Assembly (NCBI RefSeq): GCF_000712295.1
Contig: NZ_JMKI01000016.1
Location: forward strand, 1-64,000
Direction of reading: 5' to 3'
Source of the DNA: Synergistes jonesii
Lineage (GTDB): Bacteria; Synergistota; Synergistia; Synergistales; Synergistaceae
DNA length: 64,000 nucleotides
Under the pieces are notes generated by a model. The model did no database searches, was not told the DNA's origin, and saw nothing but the letters and a program-made list of their open reading frames with translations. This document shows, in pieces, positions 16,610 through 24,817 of the stretch. The translations under genes and the position numbers were made by a program. The first letter of the stretch is position 1. Each line of letters begins with the position of its first letter.

Positions 16610-17317
16610 TTATTCCTCCTGTCTTCTTTGTTCCATTATGGCTTTAACCAGCTCGTCCCTGCCGGCTTTACGTATCTCCCTGGACGTCATGCCCTTCACT
16701 CCGATGGACGAAGCCAGCTTTCTGAGCCCGGTCAAGGACATATTATTCAATTCTGCGGCAGCGGCCTTTTCCTCCTCCGCCCGCCAGCCGTCAGATTCCT
16801 CCGTGGCCGGTATTTCGCCTTCCGCACCTTTTTGCCCTTCGACGTCTTCAACTTTCGCAGCGCCGACATCGGCCGCCTCTGGCGCTTCCGTATCCTCCGC
16901 CTCGCGCGTCTCCGCGACGGGACGGCCTTTCGGGAGCTCTTTATCCGCCTTGGCGTCGGCAGGGGGGGCGTCCTCTTCCGCGCACGGCCCGGCCTTCTGG
17001 GTCTGGTCGCGCACGGCCGCGCATATCCCGCTTCCTGAGCCGGCGCCCTCTCCCGCCGCAAGCAGCGAATAGACCGACTCATCGGGACGCGGGATGACGT
17101 GCACGGATACGATCTTGCCGACACGCTCCGCCGCAGCGGCCGCCGAATCTATTGCCGCCTTGACGGCGCCGACGTCGCCAGAAACAAACACGGAAACGAG
17201 CCCGCCGGTAACGAGAGAAACCTTGCAGGTATGAACATTGGCGGCTTTGAGCGCCGTATCGAGCACCTCAACTGCCGCAAGATATCCCTCTACCTCGATC
17301 ATACCCAACGCTTTCAT
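16610..17317 (-). CDS. EutK-like shell protein: BMC domain, acidic linker and Rho-N/SAP-like domain
   Basis: The 235 residues show three parts. Residues 1-88 are a canonical BMC domain (MKALGMIEVEGYLAAVEVLD, then [19 protein letters not shown]). Residues about 90-190 are a low-complexity Ala/Glu/Pro linker rich in acidic residues. Residues about 193-232 (MSLTGLRKLASSIGVKG..., RDELVKAIMEQ) match the helix-extended-loop-helix of Rho-N/SAP domains, which bind RNA or DNA. E. coli EutK also joins a BMC domain to a nucleic-acid-binding domain (a winged helix), so this looks like the same design with a different reader. Position between eutE and eutL agrees. Its ligand is inferred. Confidence 0.82.
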   Translation of the reverse strand: MKALGMIEVEGYLAAVEVLDTALKAANVHTCKVSLVTGGLVSVFVSGDVGAVKAAIDSAAAAAERVGKIVSVHVIPRPDESVYSLLAAGEGAGSGSGICAAVRDQTQKAGPCAEEDAPPADAKADKELPKGRPVAETREAEDTEAPEAADVGAAKVEDVEGQKGAEGEIPATEESDGWRAEEEKAAAAELNNMSLTGLRKLASSIGVKGMTSREIRKAGRDELVKAIMEQRRQEE

Positions 17318-17363
17318 CTGGTTCCTCCTTTCAGGTCAGAGCTGTTCAACGGACGTATCGCCT

Positions 17364-18014
17364 TTAATATTTGGGGTTGTCCGCTACTGACTCGACCGCC
17401 GCGGCAAAGGCCTCGCAGGCGGACTTGCAGGCCGACTGCGTGCCGGTGAGCAGGGCTCCGCCGAAGTTCGTCTCCGACGGCGGCGCGTAAAGGACCGCGC
17501 AGGTGACGTCGGCCGCTTTCAGGGCGGCGTCCACACCGTAGATCGCTTCGAGCGGCGGGGCTATGAGATAAGCGAGTGCGTCGCCTTCGGGTATCCCTGC
17601 GCCGGCCGAAAGGTATGAGCCTGTGCGCGAAATGCAGTGCGCGTAATAGACTATGCTGTCATCTTCGTTGGCTGATACGAAATGCGCCACATTCTCGATC
17701 ATGTCAACGGCCGCGGCCAGCCCGCTCTTGACCTCCGCCGGGTTGGGGCCGGCCAGTATCCCGATTATCTCGCCGGCCAGCTTCGTGTTCGCGTTGGCGG
17801 CGCCGCCGTAGAAACTCTTTGCGTATACGACCTTTACGTCCGCCGCTTTCGTCGCTTCGTCGAGCGCCGTGTAGGTCACGTCGTCGCAGTCCGCGGTGAT
17901 CAGCGCCAACGACTTCTGGTCGGGCGTAAGTTCAAGCTGCTTCGCAAGATCAGGGTCTACGCTCGGAATGATCCTCGTGGCGAGGACCGTCGCTTTTACT
18001 GGATCTCTCTTCAT
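17364..18014 (-). CDS. eutL: EutL trimeric shell protein
   Basis: A 216-residue shell protein with two permuted BMC domains that forms pseudohexameric trimers with a gated pore. Recognisable stretches are ATVLATRIIPSVD at the start, YAKSFYGGAANANTKLAGEIIGIL, and ETNFGGALLTGTQSACKSAC near the end. Length matches E. coli EutL (219). It directly follows eutC (20 bases) and reads with it. The pore is thought to admit larger cofactors such as cobalamin. Confidence 0.96.
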   Translation of the reverse strand: MKRDPVKATVLATRIIPSVDPDLAKQLELTPDQKSLALITADCDDVTYTALDEATKAADVKVVYAKSFYGGAANANTKLAGEIIGILAGPNPAEVKSGLAAAVDMIENVAHFVSANEDDSIVYYAHCISRTGSYLSAGAGIPEGDALAYLIAPPLEAIYGVDAALKAADVTCAVLYAPPSETNFGGALLTGTQSACKSACEAFAAAVESVADNPKY

Positions 18015-18034
18015 AAAACTTCCTCCTGTCCTGA

Positions 18035-18928
18035 TTACAGTTTAAGGTCTGTTCCGCTGGCCTTCTTTTCCAGCATGATCTTTATTATGTCCGCTATATG
18101 GGCGCCCGCTTCGACAGGACCGGTGCCGGCCTTGTGGATGTTTGAAAAAACGGTGCGGCGGGCCTCCGGCATCCCAACCGTGCCTTTGTACGTTATATAT
18201 GCCGACATCGACTCCGCCGTGATAAGCCCGGGGCGTTCGCCTATAAGTACGCAGGTTACAGTGGCCCCTAATATCTCCGTGACCTCGTCCATGGCGCCGA
18301 CGCGTCCGTACTCCATGAAGAAGGGCGTCCCCACCTCTATGTTCTGGTTCTGAAGCCCCTGCGTGATCGCCGGCAGCACGTCCGCCACATTCGCCGCCAC
18401 CGCCGCCGAACTTAGGCCGTCGGCAACATATATCTGGACGGCCGGGTTCTTTTTGCATTTTTCCTTTATCGTCTTGACCGCTTCGTCGTTGAGTTTTTTG
18501 CCGAGATCCGGACGCGTGAGAAATTCATCTTTGCTCGAGCACTGCGTTTGGACCGTGAAAAACCCCATCTTTTCAATAAACGCGCGATCCACGTCTGAGA
18601 AGACCGCGTCCTGCGCGGCGGAATGGGCGGCGCGGAATTCGAGCACCGGCAGCGTTTTGTATCTGGCCCCGGCCTTGCCGATACCCAGACGGCACGGCGC
18701 GTTATACTTGAGTTCGGCGTACTCTTCCTTGTGCTGCGGGTTTTCCACAAGATACTGCGTCCTTATATCGATCGCAGTCACGTCGGGCAGATAACCTTCG
18801 TCGGCAGCGCAGCATTCCGTCATCTCCGGTACGTTTTTTTTGGGCATGTCCTCTGCCGTCATGCCGGAGATGTTCATCTCTTTGAAGACTTGTTCTATTA
18901 TCGATCTCAATTCTTTTTCTTCGATCAT
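18035..18928 (-). CDS. eutC: Ethanolamine ammonia-lyase small subunit EutC
   Basis: The 297-residue subunit forms the adenosylcobalamin-dependent ammonia-lyase with EutB, splitting ethanolamine into acetaldehyde and ammonia. Family stretches include VDRAFIEKMGFFTVQTQCSS, YVADGLSSAAVAANV and GRVGAMDEVTEILGATV. The first 20 residues (EEKELRSIIEQVFKEMNISG) are an amphipathic helix like the known EutC compartment-targeting peptide. It starts after GAGGAGGG and lies 24 bases from eutB. Confidence 0.97.
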   Translation of the reverse strand: MIEEKELRSIIEQVFKEMNISGMTAEDMPKKNVPEMTECCAADEGYLPDVTAIDIRTQYLVENPQHKEEYAELKYNAPCRLGIGKAGARYKTLPVLEFRAAHSAAQDAVFSDVDRAFIEKMGFFTVQTQCSSKDEFLTRPDLGKKLNDEAVKTIKEKCKKNPAVQIYVADGLSSAAVAANVADVLPAITQGLQNQNIEVGTPFFMEYGRVGAMDEVTEILGATVTCVLIGERPGLITAESMSAYITYKGTVGMPEARRTVFSNIHKAGTGPVEAGAHIADIIKIMLEKKASGTDLKL

Positions 18929-18952
18929 CGCCTGGTCCCTCCTCTGCTATCG

Positions 18953-20323
18953 CTATCTGCTCAGGAATACGGAAGCGTCTCCGGCCAGCGGAGTCAGCTT
19001 TCCATTCTCGGAGAAGCCCATCTTTTCGAGCCACTCGTCAAATTCTTTTATCGGGCGCAGACCAAAGACCTCGCGCAGCGAAGCGGCCTCGTGGAAGCCC
19101 GTGCACTGGTACATGAGCATGCAGTCGTCTCCCTGGGGGACGCCCATGACATAGTTGCAGCCGGCCGCGACAAGAAGCGTGGCCAGATTTTCAATGTCGT
19201 TCTGGTCGGCCTTCATATGGTTCGTGTAGCAAGCATCGCAGCCCATTGGGATTCCCGTCAGTTTACCCATAAAATGGTCTTCAAGTCCGGCTCGGATAAC
19301 CTGCTTTGAGTCGTACAGATATTCCGGGCCGATGAATCCGACTACCGTGTTGACCAAATAGGGTTGGTAACGCTTCGCAAATCCATAGCAGCGCGCCTCC
19401 ATCGTAAGCTGGTCCCATCCGTTATGCGCGTCCGACGAAAGCTCTGAGCCCTGCCCCGTCTCGAAGTACATGACATTGGGGCCGGTACTGCTGCTGCGGT
19501 GCAGCATCATATCCCTGCCCTCGTCGAGCATCTGGGAGGTAAGCCCGAAGGCTTCGTTTCCCTTTTGGGAGCCGGCTACGGACTGGAACATGAGCCCTAT
19601 CGGAGCGTTGAATTTCTTAATCGCCTCCGTCTGAGTGGTAACGTGCGCCAAAACGCAGACCTGCGTCGGCACCTCCCATTTGTTTCTGAAATCTTCCAGC
19701 ATATGCAGGATGCGCGCCACGCTCTCGACCGAATCGTCGACCGGGTTGACGCCGATGACCGCGTCCCCGCAACCGAGGCTCAGCCCTTCCATCGTCGAGG
19801 CGATGATCCCCTTGGGGTCGTCGGTCGTGTGATTCGGCTGCAGACGCGAGGAGAATGTGCCTGGCAGCCCTATCGTGGTGTTGCAGTGAGCCGAGACCCT
19901 GATCTTCTTCGCAGCGTAGACAAGGTCAAGATTGCTCATCAGCTTGCAGACGGCCGCCACCATTTCGCTCGTGATCCCTCTCGAAGCGTGTCTGATCATC
20001 CGCGGCGTCGTCGTCTCGCTCAGTATCCATTCTCTGAACTCGGAGACCGTCATGTTCTTGATGCCGTCATAAATCGTCTCGTTGACGGCGTCCTGAATGA
20101 TTCTGGTCACTTCGTCTTCTTCGTACGGTACGGCCGGCGTGTTGCGTAGTTCTTCCAGAGTAACCTCCGACAGAACGACCTTGGCGGCGACTCTTTCTTC
20201 CGCCGATTCCGCGGCGATGCCGGCAAGCCTGTCGCCGGACTTCTCTTCATTCGCCTTGGCCATTACCTCGCGGAGAGATTTGAATTCGTAGTCATGGCCA
20301 AAAAGCCTGGTTTTTAATTTCAT
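18953..20323 (-). CDS. eutB: Ethanolamine ammonia-lyase large subunit EutB
   Basis: The catalytic (alpha) subunit of the B12-dependent ammonia-lyase, 456 residues, close to the usual 453. The substrate and cofactor regions are visible in RVSAHCNTTIGLPGTFSSRLQPNHTTDD, LSLGCGDAVIGVNPVDDS and MYFETGQGSELSSDAHNGWDQLTMEARCYGF. The start ATG 20323 follows GAGAGGTGAGAG. It lies 41 bases downstream of eutA, the reactivase. A 33-codon stub of another eutB is found upstream of the operon promoter at 26279-26380. Confidence 0.98.
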   Translation of the reverse strand: MKLKTRLFGHDYEFKSLREVMAKANEEKSGDRLAGIAAESAEERVAAKVVLSEVTLEELRNTPAVPYEEDEVTRIIQDAVNETIYDGIKNMTVSEFREWILSETTTPRMIRHASRGITSEMVAAVCKLMSNLDLVYAAKKIRVSAHCNTTIGLPGTFSSRLQPNHTTDDPKGIIASTMEGLSLGCGDAVIGVNPVDDSVESVARILHMLEDFRNKWEVPTQVCVLAHVTTQTEAIKKFNAPIGLMFQSVAGSQKGNEAFGLTSQMLDEGRDMMLHRSSSTGPNVMYFETGQGSELSSDAHNGWDQLTMEARCYGFAKRYQPYLVNTVVGFIGPEYLYDSKQVIRAGLEDHFMGKLTGIPMGCDACYTNHMKADQNDIENLATLLVAAGCNYVMGVPQGDDCMLMYQCTGFHEAASLREVFGLRPIKEFDEWLEKMGFSENGKLTPLAGDASVFLSR

Positions 20324-20364
20324 ATCGATCTCTCACCTCTCTGATTGATCATCATCCTTCACGG

Positions 20365-21819
20365 CTAAGAGTTGAATATCAACGTCTTGACCACTACCGG
20401 CAGCACGTGCCCGTTACATACCGGCTCTCCAATGTCGATATAGTCTCCGTTCAGCGTCTTGATACCGTCGATGCATATCACCGGCTTGGCGTTGCGCAGC
20501 TTAAAATTCAGCGCATGTCCCAAGGCCTTGCCGATGTCCTTTTCAATCACGATTATCAAAGGCAGCCGACTCTTTATCACCTCCTCCGCTCCGCGGATCA
20601 CGGCGTCCGCCAGGCTCTGTACCTCTTCAAACGAACTGTAGTCGCGTCCCGCGAACGATATGGCTATTTGTTCCAATTTGCCGTCGGACATATGAAAAGG
20701 TATTTGAGAGCGAATAGAAGAGACTATGCCCTCCACGTTCTTTTCATCCTCTTTGGCAACGTTAAGTATGGGGATGTTTTTGATAGGGAGATACCCCTCG
20801 GCAAAGGAGATCGTGCTCCCGCTTATCTCCGTGGTGTGTATCCCAGCTCCGACTACGGTGGCCCTTATCGTCTCTTCCGGCGTCACGAACGCCACCGCTT
20901 TGAAGCTCGCGCTGTTTGATATCGCCCTGCCCAGCAGCACGCCGATATCGCCGTACATAAATATCTCTTCATCCGCAACGGCGTTGTATATACAGTCGGC
21001 CACGCCGCCGGAAAATGTAACGGCCGCCGGTTTCGGTACAGAAGCGAGACCCTTCCCGTCATTGGTATATATTTTCCTCAACGACGGCCCTTTGGGAGCG
21101 AGCCCTATCGACTGCGCCACGATTTCAGCCATGAGCTCCGCCACGCGCTGCAAAAGGGAAAGCTCCGCCGGCATCCCCACCTCGAGGGCGATGCCGTTTT
21201 CGGCCGCAAGGTCCTTTATCTTGTAAAAAACGTAGCTGATTCTGCCCTCGTCGACCTTTATCAAACGCCCGCCGATATCGAGGCAGGTGACGCCAAGCAG
21301 CCTCCCCTTTTCATAAACCGCTATATTGGTGGTCCCTCCGCCTACATCCAGGTTCGCTATCACACAGCGCCTTTCCTCCGACAGCTTGTCTGTTCCCGCG
21401 CCGCGCGCGGAGAGGACGGATTCCAGGTCCGGGCCGGCCGTCGCCACGACAAAATCTCCGGCGCTGTCCGAGAGGGCTTGGAGCACCGTGTTCGCATTTT
21501 GTTTACGTGCCGTTTCTCCCGTGATTATTACGGCGCCGCTGTCTACGTCCGCCGGGGTCATACCCGCCTTTCTATATTCTCCTTCAACGATGTCTTTTAT
21601 GGCGTCGGCGTCTATCTCGGTCGGAGACAGAAGCGGCGTGCAGTATATATCGCTGCGGTACACGACCTGCTTGTCCACGATATCCACCCTGGGGGCCATA
21701 TAGCTCCCCGCCCTGTTCTCAACCGTGATACGGCTGAAAATCAGCTGCGTGGTGGATGTCCCGATATCGATCCCCACGCTGTTGATGATTTCGCCGCGCT
21801 CTCCCGCCCTGTCGCTCAT
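20365..21819 (-). CDS. eutA: Ethanolamine ammonia-lyase reactivating factor EutA
   Basis: The 484-residue ATP-driven chaperone exchanges inactivated cobalamin on EutBC. Actin/Hsp70-type motifs are seen: INSVGIDIGTSTTQLIFSRI near the N-terminus, IANLDVGGGTTNIAVYEKG and VTFSGGVADCIYN. Its start follows AGGAGGAG and lies directly after a terminator-like leader (21833-21924), which makes it the first gene of the second regulated segment. Low entry of transcripts past that leader would hold down eutA-B-C and all shell genes unless EutV is active. Confidence 0.96.
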   Translation of the reverse strand: MSDRAGERGEIINSVGIDIGTSTTQLIFSRITVENRAGSYMAPRVDIVDKQVVYRSDIYCTPLLSPTEIDADAIKDIVEGEYRKAGMTPADVDSGAVIITGETARKQNANTVLQALSDSAGDFVVATAGPDLESVLSARGAGTDKLSEERRCVIANLDVGGGTTNIAVYEKGRLLGVTCLDIGGRLIKVDEGRISYVFYKIKDLAAENGIALEVGMPAELSLLQRVAELMAEIVAQSIGLAPKGPSLRKIYTNDGKGLASVPKPAAVTFSGGVADCIYNAVADEEIFMYGDIGVLLGRAISNSASFKAVAFVTPEETIRATVVGAGIHTTEISGSTISFAEGYLPIKNIPILNVAKEDEKNVEGIVSSIRSQIPFHMSDGKLEQIAISFAGRDYSSFEEVQSLADAVIRGAEEVIKSRLPLIIVIEKDIGKALGHALNFKLRNAKPVICIDGIKTLNGDYIDIGEPVCNGHVLPVVVKTLIFNS

Positions 21820-21832
21820 TTACGCTCCTCCT

Positions 21833-21924
21833 AAAAAAGGCAGCTCCGCCGAAGAGATGGGTAACCCCATCCCTCGGCGAAGCTGCCTCGCTTCGCTCTT
21901 CCGCAGCCACACTGCCCCGTGCGG
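21833..21924 (-). promoter_or_regulatory. Dual-hairpin/terminator leader before eutA (EutV antitermination site)
   Basis: Leftward RNA order: P1 at 21924-21907, stem CCGCAC/GTGTGG with hexaloop GGGGCA; ten bases; P2 at 21896-21877, stem GCGAAGC/GCTTCGC with hexaloop GAGGCA; then a long intrinsic terminator (21887-21839) GGCAGCTTCGCCGA... paired with ...TCGGCGGAGCTGCC and a T6 run. The right arm of P2 is the left arm of the terminator, so P2 and the terminator exclude each other. This is the layout known for ANTAR-protein RNA targets. Confidence 0.85.
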
Positions 21925-21934
21925 TTACGATATG

Positions 21935-23374
21935 TTATGAATTGCCTTCGATGCTGAAGTTTTTAAATTCAAACGTCGCGCATGTACCCCGAGACGTGGA
22001 CACTATGGAAAAGCTGCCGTCCAGCTTATCCTTCACCAACGCGTTGACTATGCTCAACCCCAGCGTATTTCCGGGGGCCTTCTTCATGTTGAAGCCTCTG
22101 CCGTTGTCCTCCACCGTTATCGAAGAATAAAGCGAGCCGTGGGTTATCGAAATACGCACTATGCCCTTTTGCCTTTTCCCCAGAAACGCGTGCTCCAAAG
22201 AGTTCTGCAGCAGTTCGTTCACTACGAGGGCTATCGATGTCGAGGTATCCGCGTCCACCTGAAAATCATCGCCCTCCACCTGTACTTCCACGACGTTATC
22301 GGTATAGATATTTGAAAAATAACGCAGCGTGTTGTTCTTTATATTCAGTATGACCTCTCGGATATTCACGCTGTCTATGCCTACCTGAGACAAAAGCTCG
22401 TGCGTGACGGCGATCGACAGTATCCTGCTCATACTCTCCTGCAGCACCTTCTGCGTCTCCATATCACGCGCCCTCCGACATTGGAGGCGCAGCAGGCTGG
22501 CTATAGTCTGAAGGTTGTTTTTGACCCTGTGGTGCATTTCCTGTATGGCCACAGACTTGAGTATCAACTCCTTCTCGCGTTCCTTTTTGTCAGTTATGTC
22601 CCTGATTATAAGAGCAAAGCCCATTCCTTTTGAATCGAGGTCTATACGTCTGATCGCGAGGAAACTATGCGCCAGCTCAACTTCGACCTCGGAGAAGCCC
22701 GCGACGTCGTCCACCCCCCGCGGTTCGGGAAAATATATCTGTAAAATATTCTGATAGGACTGTCCCAGAATATCGTAAACATATCCCAGCCTTTTATAAA
22801 GTTCTCTGGCGAGCGAATTGCAATAAGAAACATAGCCGTCCCTGTCAACTATGATAAGGGCCTCGTCGATGCACTCCGCCAGCCAGCTGCTGTCATCGGC
22901 CGTCATATGCGCTATCGCTTTGGCTATGCGCTTATAACTCTGCTGCGAGAAATGTATCCTCTCGCTCTGCACGCGCTCCTCGTCCGCTCGCTTCTCACGA
23001 ATCAAGACCCCTATGACGCGGCCGGCGCCGTTGCGTATGGGTTCCACGGTCTGGATGACGTGCGTGTTCTCCTGAGTAATGGCCTTCATCTGCTTCGTGG
23101 CTACGCCGAGCCTGAAAGTACGCGCCACAGCCGGTTCGTTATGCTTTTTGGCGAGCAGCCCGACGACCGACTTCTTGTAGGACGAGGGCACATAATCTGG
23201 CTTTGCCTCTGCGACGACGATGGCATCCTCGCTCCACAGCGGGCAATCGATAAAAATATCCGCGTCCTCAAGGTTCGCCAGCGGCTTCAGGATGGCCGAC
23301 ATACCCTCTATCGTAGCTATATCCTCGTCGGTCAGGTCGGTATACTGCTGGCACAGATCTTTTACCACGCTCAT
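21935..23374 (-). CDS. eutW: EutW-like sensor histidine kinase
   Basis: A soluble sensor kinase of 479 residues and the partner of EutV. Order of domains: N-terminal sensory (about 1-150, H_kinase_N type, with FRLGVATKQMKAITQENTHV), PAS at about 160-260, HisKA_2 with IQEMHHRVKNNLQT (His281), and HATPase_c with N-box Asn391 in VVNELLQNSLEHAF and EDNGRGF at about 422. No membrane segment is seen, so it should sense ethanolamine in the cytoplasm. It starts five bases after eutV. Known EutW kinases respond to ethanolamine; here that is by family. Confidence 0.93.
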   Translation of the reverse strand: MSVVKDLCQQYTDLTDEDIATIEGMSAILKPLANLEDADIFIDCPLWSEDAIVVAEAKPDYVPSSYKKSVVGLLAKKHNEPAVARTFRLGVATKQMKAITQENTHVIQTVEPIRNGAGRVIGVLIREKRADEERVQSERIHFSQQSYKRIAKAIAHMTADDSSWLAECIDEALIIVDRDGYVSYCNSLARELYKRLGYVYDILGQSYQNILQIYFPEPRGVDDVAGFSEVEVELAHSFLAIRRIDLDSKGMGFALIIRDITDKKEREKELILKSVAIQEMHHRVKNNLQTIASLLRLQCRRARDMETQKVLQESMSRILSIAVTHELLSQVGIDSVNIREVILNIKNNTLRYFSNIYTDNVVEVQVEGDDFQVDADTSTSIALVVNELLQNSLEHAFLGKRQKGIVRISITHGSLYSSITVEDNGRGFNMKKAPGNTLGLSIVNALVKDKLDGSFSIVSTSRGTCATFEFKNFSIEGNS

Positions 23375-23378
23375 GCCG

Positions 23379-23969
23379 TTATCGCGCCATTGCCTTCGAT
23401 TGGAGGATTATATCCGCTATCTGCCTCATAGAGACGCCCTTTTGCAGGCTTAAATTTCTGATATAAATATACGCCTCCTCTTCCGTCATACCTTTTTCCC
23501 TCATCACGCGCCCCTTGGCGCGCTCGATGACGCCGCGGTTCTCCAGCCTGCTTGAGACCCTCTGGATATCTTTACGCAGCCGTTTTATCTCACGTCCTTT
23601 GGAGAGCATGACCTCCATACTCGGTATCAGCGACTTTTCGTCAATAGGCTTCACGAGATAGCCGTTCACGCCTATTTTTTTAGCTTCGTCGATAAACTCC
23701 ATCTCCCTATAGGCCGTGAGAAGGATTATCGCATCGGTCAAGTCTTCCTGAACTATCATCTTTGCGGCGGACAATCCATCCAGCAGCGGCATCTTTATGT
23801 CCATCAAAACAATGTCCGGCTGATACTTTCTGCAGGCCTCCAGCGCGTCGAAGCCGTCCCCCGCCTCGGCTACTACTTCGTACCCGGAGTCGAGCAGGAG
23901 TTCTCTCAAATCCATCCGCGTTATCGGTTCATCGTCAGCAATAACAACTGTTAGTTTTTCTGTCTTCAT
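23379..23969 (-). CDS. eutV: EutV-like ANTAR response regulator, RNA-binding antiterminator
   Basis: The 196 residues begin at ATG 23969, eight bases after GAGGG; a reading to 24044 would overlap eutP further and add 25 unlikely residues. Residues 1-125 are a receiver with DD12-13 and phospho-acceptor Asp57 in DIVLMDIKMP. A coiled coil (about 125-140) leads into the ANTAR domain (RGVIERAKGRVMREKGMTEEEAY... VSMRQIADIIL). ANTAR dimers bind paired stem-loops in nascent RNA and prevent terminator folding. The two leaders at 21833-21924 and 25974-26053 are its likely targets. Confidence 0.95.
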   Translation of the reverse strand: MKTEKLTVVIADDEPITRMDLRELLLDSGYEVVAEAGDGFDALEACRKYQPDIVLMDIKMPLLDGLSAAKMIVQEDLTDAIILLTAYREMEFIDEAKKIGVNGYLVKPIDEKSLIPSMEVMLSKGREIKRLRKDIQRVSSRLENRGVIERAKGRVMREKGMTEEEAYIYIRNLSLQKGVSMRQIADIILQSKAMAR

Positions 23970-24453
23970 CGACATCACCCTCTTTGGGACATACAGCTTG
24001 TATGAAATCATCCAAACCCTCGCCGCTGACTGCGCTAACGGCAAAGATTTCCTCAGCGCCGGCCAGACTCAAATATCTTTTCGCCCTCTCGACCGCCTTC
24101 GCGTCCGCCAGATCGATCTTCGTCACGATCCCCACCACCGGCTTGCCGGCGAAAAGCGAGGAATACAGAGGCGGGAAATCGCTCCCATCGATCATGGGGT
24201 CCTGCACGAGTACGATGACATCCACATCGGCAGAAGCTACGGCCAGCGCGCCGCGGTACGACATCCTCTCAAGGTATTCTCCCGGAGTATCCACTATAAA
24301 ATCATCTACTATGTTCAGCGTCTGCGTTTTACAATACGCAATCGCCCGTTCCGTTATGCGCTGACATAGCGTCGTCTTGCCGCACATGGTACGTCCTATT
24401 AAAATTATACGCCTCCTACGCCTCGAATTCTCCCCGCTCCTCTGTCGACCCAC
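23935..24453 (-). CDS. eutP: EutP small GTPase-like protein
   Basis: The 172-residue protein of the EutP family shows G1 IILIGRTMCGKTTLCQRI, G3 VDTPGEYLER and G4 GIVTKIDLADAKAV. EutP is present in most eut loci and has been reported to have acetate kinase activity. The GTG start at 24453 follows AGGTG; a run of Arg residues (RRRRR) before G1 is odd and the true start could be further in. Its end overlaps the eutV start by 35 bases, indicating coupled translation. Confidence 0.92.
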   Translation of the reverse strand: MGRQRSGENSRRRRRIILIGRTMCGKTTLCQRITERAIAYCKTQTLNIVDDFIVDTPGEYLERMSYRGALAVASADVDVIVLVQDPMIDGSDFPPLYSSLFAGKPVVGIVTKIDLADAKAVERAKRYLSLAGAEEIFAVSAVSGEGLDDFIQAVCPKEGDVDEDRKTNSCYC

Positions 24454-24463
24454 GATATTTCAC

Positions 24464-24814
24464 CTATGTTTTTGTCATAGCGGTAGAAGAGAAGCCCATA
24501 TTCGTACACAGTACATTCATGACGTCATGCATCGCGGCCTCCACAGCAGCTACATCGCCGGTTATAAGTAGGGAGCCGTTAAATCTGTCTATAAAACCGA
24601 TGCTGACGTCCGCCGCTTTCGATGCCACATCCGCCGCTATCATTGCCGCTTCGCTCGGCGTTATGGTGAAAATCCCGATAGCGCCCTCGCTCTCGAAGAG
24701 CCCCAGTTTTGCATAAAGGGACTGACAGGGGTTCGCTATAACATGTGCAAGAGTTACCTGCTTGCCAGGAACGAATTCCTGAATGATCCTTGTTTTTGCA
24801 GAAATCTCATCCAT
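24464..24814 (-). CDS. eutS: EutS BMC-H shell protein
   Basis: The 116-residue circularly permuted BMC-H shell protein forms bent hexamers. Recognisable parts: [22 protein letters not shown] at the start and [28 protein letters not shown], with [10 protein letters not shown] after it. It overlaps nothing but is three bases from eutG, the first gene of the operon. EutS alone can direct small shell assembly in E. coli, so early expression fits. Confidence 0.96.
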   Translation of the reverse strand: MDEISAKTRIIQEFVPGKQVTLAHVIANPCQSLYAKLGLFESEGAIGIFTITPSEAAMIAADVASKAADVSIGFIDRFNGSLLITGDVAAVEAAMHDVMNVLCTNMGFSSTAMTKT

Positions 24815-24817
24815 ATT

